A stretch of DNA of 64,000 nt from Pholiota molesta (Eukaryota > Basidiomycota > Agaricomycetes > Agaricales > Strophariaceae): assembly GCA_014925825.1 (NCBI GenBank), contig JACGCK010000037.1:62001-126000 (forward strand), written 5' to 3'. Below the pieces are notes generated by a model. That model worked only from the letters and a program-made list of their open reading frames with translations, was not told where the DNA came from and searched no databases. Each line of letters starts with the position of its first letter. The first letter of the stretch is position 1. This document shows, one piece after another, positions 58,892 to 64,000 of this stretch. Position numbers and translations under genes: made by a program.

Positions 58892-60611
58892 TTGTCAGCC
58901 CGACGGCGCTGCCGCCAGCGCCTACGCAGCACGTACGACCTTCAACACCTCACATTCCCATCACTGATCCCTCCGTCCACCTTCGTCGCCGATCGGTTTT
59001 GCGTGCGGTTTGATTGGGCATGGCTGTCGTTTCTATGCGACCGAGTGTATTTTTGCATTGTCTCCTCTTCTTGTCATTTAATTATCTGTCTGGTGGAATC
59101 CATTTTTATTTTAGAGTAGTATAAATACTTTTCTCGTAGAATGTACCGGGTGGTCCAGCTTACATTACTTTTGACACCTGCATACAATTTTATAGCCTGT
59201 TGTTTCTTTGACGTGTCGGTCAATCTTCTTGTTCGAGGAGTATACATAAGCCAGAGGGGGAATGGTGGGGCGAGGTACCCGATCATCGATCCGTGTACAG
59301 CATTTAATAATGCTCAACTGATTAGGACATGTTCGGGAAGAAGGCTAGAAACCCAATCAATCCGCGAGGCTTGAATCAGTGGCAAAATAAGAACTTGCTC
59401 TGCGACATCCGGGCATCGGCGTTTGCGCATCACGGGTAGAGTAAAAGGTAAGGTCTACAACACCAAAGAGCAGATGCTGCTGGTCTGGCAGCTCATGTGA
59501 GATTCTATCGCTTGGAAGCTTACGAACAAAATAGATATCAACGAGATGGGGACTTTTAAGAACAAGTTTCAGAGCCAGAGAAATTAATGTGGGTGATTCA
59601 TGTGGTATACCCATTCCGCGAATAGTCACCGACAATAAAGTACCGCTACGATGTCTCAGCTGCAGCGCGAGGCGTTCCCATGATAGAAACAGGTACAAGG
59701 ATACTTGAGATAAAAAGTACCTTATTGAAACGCGCAAGGATTCAGATAATGTTAACGAGCAAAAAGGCACGCGCAGTCAGCCTGGTCTGGTCTTTTAGCA
59801 TTCACCACAAAAAAGGTACAAAGATCTTCAAGCAAAACGTCAGTGAGCACACATTGACATAGTAGCCGAAACTGTGATAAACTAAGACACAGCCAAAGGG
59901 AGCTCATTGTTCATATGTCGTCCGTAAGTTCCGCACAGCATGCGGTATTGTGAAAGACGAAGTGCAAATCTGTGGGACCCGAAGAAGGCTCGATTCGCAG
60001 AGCTAGACTTCAAAACAGCCGAACAACGAACGGGGCAAAGTCTGGCCATCCCGGCGTATCCGGCGCTGGCCAGGCAAAGAGTATTGGCAGTGCCACAGAG
60101 CGATTACACATATGCAACAAGAGCGTCCAAAAGCGAGAATTAATTTCGCGAGACTGCAATGGCCTTTAGCGGCCTAAAGGACCATACACAACCATAAGAA
60201 GGCACAGTGTCTCCAATGCTCCATGAAAAACATAGCCATTGCCCGGGCCACAGTCAATTTGGTGACACATAGCCGCGAGGTTGAGAAAACATGATGTTGA
60301 CATGTTTTTGCACAGATTTATGACGACCAAAGATTTTTCATTAGAGAGACTCGGCGAGGTCTAGGTTGCCTTGAGCAGGAAAATAAAGGAAATGGTTCGA
60401 ATTCCGCATTCGTTGATTTTCCGATGTCGTAATGAGTGGGTCACGTTGGGTCACGCAACATACGGTCACAGCTACACGTGACACGATGTAAGATGGCACG
60501 CGTCGGAAAGATTTTGTGAGCAGCAGCCCTTTCTTTCCTTCCAACCTTACGATCTCACGAAATATCAAGACAATTACGCGCATTTATCGCATTAGAACGT
60601 GAAGAACGACG
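58892..60611. other. Long intergenic stretch before CSE1
   Basis: No gene is supported. The minus-strand frame at 59357-59770 has no domain. Close to CSE1 the repeated word GGGTCACG (60435-60456) and CACGTGAC (60475-60482) may be promoter elements. Confidence 0.45.
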
Positions 60612-63600
60612 ATGGCCGACCTCCCCACTCTTCTTCGCGCGTCGTTGAACCCAGAAACCAGGAAGCAGGCCGAACAGAATCTGAGCGCTTTGAGCACTCA
60701 GCCAGGGTTTCTGACGCATCTTCTTCGTATCGTACTCGAGCCATCTCAGGATCGCGCTGTGAGACTATCTGGGAGCATTTATCTGAAGAACATCACGAAA
60801 CTGCGATGGGAAGAGGTGTGTTCAGCCCTGATGCCACCGTGTCTATTTTGGAGGCTCATATGTAGCGATCGATCTAGGATGTACAGCCTCTACCTGAGCA
60901 GGACAAGGCGGCTCTGCGCGCGGAATTAGTTCCAGCAATGCTTGCTCTTTCAGCGCCGTCTGATAAAGCCATACGTGCTCAGGTCGCAGAATCGGTTTCA
61001 CTGATCGCTGAGCTTGATTTTCCGGTGAAGTGGGAGAATCTCATCGATGTACGTGTGATTTCTCCTTTTTCAAGACGTATTTGATAGGTTATCATCTGTA
61101 TCAGCAATTAGTAGCCTCTCTGTCAACTACGGACTACAACGTCAACATTGGTGTTCTACAGACAGCACATTCCATTTTTCAGCAGTGGCGCTCTCATGTA
61201 CGATCCGATCAACTCTTCACTGAAATTAATTTCGTTCTGTCGAAATTCATGGACCCCTTCATGCAACTTTTCCGTCAAACAGCTACCCTCCTTCTCACCA
61301 AGCCAAGCCCGAACCCCGCACTGACGTCACCAAAAGCCAACTATGAACTTTTGGCCCAAGCCATGGTCCTCCTGGTTGATATATACTATGACTTCTCTTG
61401 TCAGGATCTCCCCCCTGCGATTGAAGATAGCCATGAAGAGTTTTTCGGCCCTGGAACTGGCTGGTTCCAAGTTTTCCTTCTTTGGGATCCAGCCGAGATC
61501 CAAAGCGATGTATGTGACGCAGATTCTTGCTATACAATTGTTCTGTCTAATTCATATCCATATAGCCTGATGATAGCACACCTTCCTTGACTTCTCAAAT
61601 CAAAACAGGTATTCTGGAGATATCTGAGGTGATCACTGATATTATTTCATATGAATCGTTCTAAAACTGCGCTATAGCTCTTCATCAAACTCTATCCCGA
61701 ACAATTACAGAAGACACCAGCGGTGGAGACACTTGTACAAGGTGTATGGTCGCTTGTGGGCTCCAACAAACTCCCTGGAGTGGGAGACGACGCTGTCAGT
61801 TGCTCAGACATTCAATTTTTTATTTGGATTCGATCTTAATCAAAACCCTTCTAGCTGGTCTCACAATCACTACGTTTCATCTCGACTGCTATTCGATCGG
61901 GATATTACAAATCCCTATTCTCCGCGCGCGAAACTATTTCCTCTCTCGTGCAAGGCGTCGTCGTGCCAAACGTCGCGCTGCGCGAACACGACGTCGAACA
62001 GTTCGAAGATGATCCGCTCGAGTTTATCCGCCTTGACCTTGCGGTGTCGGTTACTGGTACCGATTTAGCTACGCGGCGGCAGGCCGCCGCCGATGTGCTC
62101 CAGGCGTTGGTGGGCAGTGGGTACGACGCGGAGGCGACGGAGATCGTGGGTGCATGGATCAACACTGGGCTCTCCGAGTATACATCCAATAAGGCGGAAA
62201 ATTGGAAGGCTAAGGATAGTGCTGTCTACTTGCTGACAGCCGTTGCCACTAGGGGCTCAACAACCCAGGTTCGCCTTCCTGTCTCTTCGCTCCGTGACAC
62301 TTTTTACATTTTGCTGACCGTCTTTTTGGTAAAAATTTTCTATTAGCATGGAGTTACCTCGACCAACGCGCTAGTTGATGTGGTCAAGTTCTTCTCTGAT
62401 CATGTCTTCGAAGATCTGCAAGCAGCCTCGGGTACTGTCCATCCTATTCTGCAAGTTGATGCTATTCGCTTCTTGTATACCTTCCGTAACCAGGTAAATA
62501 CATCATACCATTACTGCTTGATATGCTTGAATTGGTATCCTCTTACATTCTACTTTTCTCGCTTTACCTGCAGCTGACAAAACCACAACTGCTCTCCGTA
62601 CTTCCCCTTTTGACCCACCACCTTCGCTCCGACAACTACGTCACCTACACCTACGCCGCCATCACCATCGACCGCATCCTAGCTATCAAACAGAACAACC
62701 AGCTGCTGTGAGTTCCTGTTCCCTTTTGTTGCTGAATCTGCTTTATTTTTATCTGTGAACGTACACTCACGTCTGATCTATTGCGTCTGGACAGATTTGC
62801 ACAAGCTGACATCCATGATTCTGCTCTGGATTTAATTGATGCTCTGTTATCACGAATCGAAGCTGCCCGCACTCCCGAAAAAGTCGCCGAAAATGATCAC
62901 TTAATGAAATGTACGTCGTATGCTTCCATGCCACCCGCCCCATCATTGCTCAATATCATATGCATACGAAAAGGTACCATGCGCATCATTGTGACGGCGC
63001 GTCAGACACTCACGCCTGGGTATGAACAAATTCTCGGCCGCCTGGTCACTATCCTGGGAGTTATCTCGAAGAATCCCAGTAACCCCATGTTCGACCAATA
63101 TATCTTTGAGAGTATATCCGGATTGATGAGGTGTGTCCTTTAAGCTATTCGTTTTGGTAGACGTGAATTTTCTTATCGCGGTTGCAGATTTGTTGTTGGC
63201 GGCTCTCCCACGACACTGACGACATTCGAGCAAGCTCTGTTCGGCCCATTCACTATCATCCTCCAGCAAGACATCGATCGTGCGTCTTTCTCATACATGG
63301 TGTCCTCATAATTATTCACTGACCCGCTTGCGCGAGCCTCGCAGAATACATTCCCTATGTTTTCCAAGTCCTTTCCCAAATGCTGGAACTCCATCGCGGA
63401 GGCCCCGTCCCTGCGGCGTACCGCGGTCTCCTCCCTATTCTGCTCACGCCGGCGATGTGGCAGCAGAAGGGCAGCATTCCGGGGCTTGTGAGATTGCTGA
63501 AGGCCTTCCTTGCGCAGGACCACGAGCAGATGTTCGCTTCCGGACAGGTTGCGTCCGTGCTGGCGGTCGTCCAGCAGCGCTTAGTTCCATCCAAGATAAA

Positions 63601-64000
63601 CGATGTGTGGGGTATTGAGCTTCTGCAGGCGGTTGTCCTCAACGTTAAACCGTGAGTGGGTTCATACAATAATGAATGAATGAATGATGAACGAACGCCA
63701 CGCAGTGCCAACCTCCAGCAGTACTTGAAGCCGATCTTGATCAGCCTTCTCACTCGCCTGCACGCCAACAAGACGGATAAATTTGCGTATTTGTTCGCCA
63801 AGTTCCTGCTTTTCATGATGGCGATCAATGTCGAAGGTTTTACCCCCGATCTCGTCATTTCGACCATGGAGGAGATTCAACCTCAGTATGTCGCCTTTTT
63901 TGTGGGTTTTCTAATCTACAAGAAGCTGATGGGCTGGCCTTGTAGACTTTGGTATCAGGTTACGACGAACTTCATTGTCCCTCAGGCTCCGAAGTTCCCT
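60612..64000 (+). CDS. cse1: Exportin-2 / importin-alpha re-exporter CSE1 (CAS), 3' end beyond window
   Basis: Fourteen exons are visible: 60612-60815, 60878-61048, 61105-61509, 61566-61628, 61678-61794, 61855-62268, 62347-62493, 62574-62707, 62795-62910, 62974-63130, 63188-63279, 63345-63651, 63706-63885, and 63946 to the edge. They encode about 854 residues of an expected 960 or so. The importin-beta N-terminal domain is clear: LLRASLNPETRKQAEQNL, DRAVRLSGSIYLKNITKLRW. CSE1-specific sequence follows: LDFPVKWENLIDQLVASL, QFEDDPLEFIRLDLAVS, AENWKAKDSAVYLLTAVATR, HPILQVDAIRFLYTFRNQL, NDVWGIELLQAVVLNVKP. With RanGTP it carries importin-alpha back out of the nucleus; it is essential in yeast. 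It is intact as far as the window shows. Confidence 0.95.

Overview
The window looks like a piece of nuclear genome from an Agaricomycete (mushroom-type basidiomycete). Genes are packed with short 45-75 base GT-AG introns. Several proteins belong to families I know mainly from Agaricomycetes: N-terminally cysteine-rich alpha-kinases, a small MCYRE-type cysteine-rich protein, two-domain galactose-binding-like membrane proteins, and an unnamed integrase-core family. Housekeeping genes are present too: AP-1 mu, CSE1, HIS2, DGK1 and a DUF1308 gene. The species cannot be named from the sequence. All exon structures were built by hand by joining reading frames at consensus splice sites; phases were checked so that each completed gene gives an intact reading frame.

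Layout. 1-2421: no supported gene. 2422-9850: a segmental duplication. Each unit has a decayed ribosomal protein eS17 copy on the plus strand facing an intact multi-pass membrane-protein gene on the minus strand. A different single-pass membrane protein gene (5828-6953) lies between the units. 10815-25759: ordinary genic DNA with AP-1 mu, a pair of inverted paralogous galactose-binding-like membrane proteins (13150-14994 and 20872-22677), a PQ-loop transporter, a SET protein and a CTP-type diacylglycerol kinase. 26100-29855: gene-poor, repeat-rich, with a 1.9 kb non-autonomous DNA transposon in decayed coding sequence. 29856-34839: a CorA-like membrane protein and an 18-exon secreted S41 peptidase.

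35147-44263 is the most notable part. It is a 9.1 kb mobile element with about 610-base terminal inverted repeats, roughly 99% identical, flanked by a perfect 5-base target duplication (TGACC). It carries three intact multi-exon genes: an integrase-like protein with a D-D-E triad, an alpha-kinase with a cysteine-rich N-terminus, and a 654-residue protein I do not recognise. The integrase could move the element; the roles of the other two are unknown. I know of no described transposon class with this combination.

46199-64000 returns to ordinary genic DNA: an anchored serine-rich protein, a DUF1308 protein, an MCT-like MFS transporter, histidinol phosphatase, a 73-residue cysteine-rich protein, and most of exportin-2/CSE1, which runs off the right edge.
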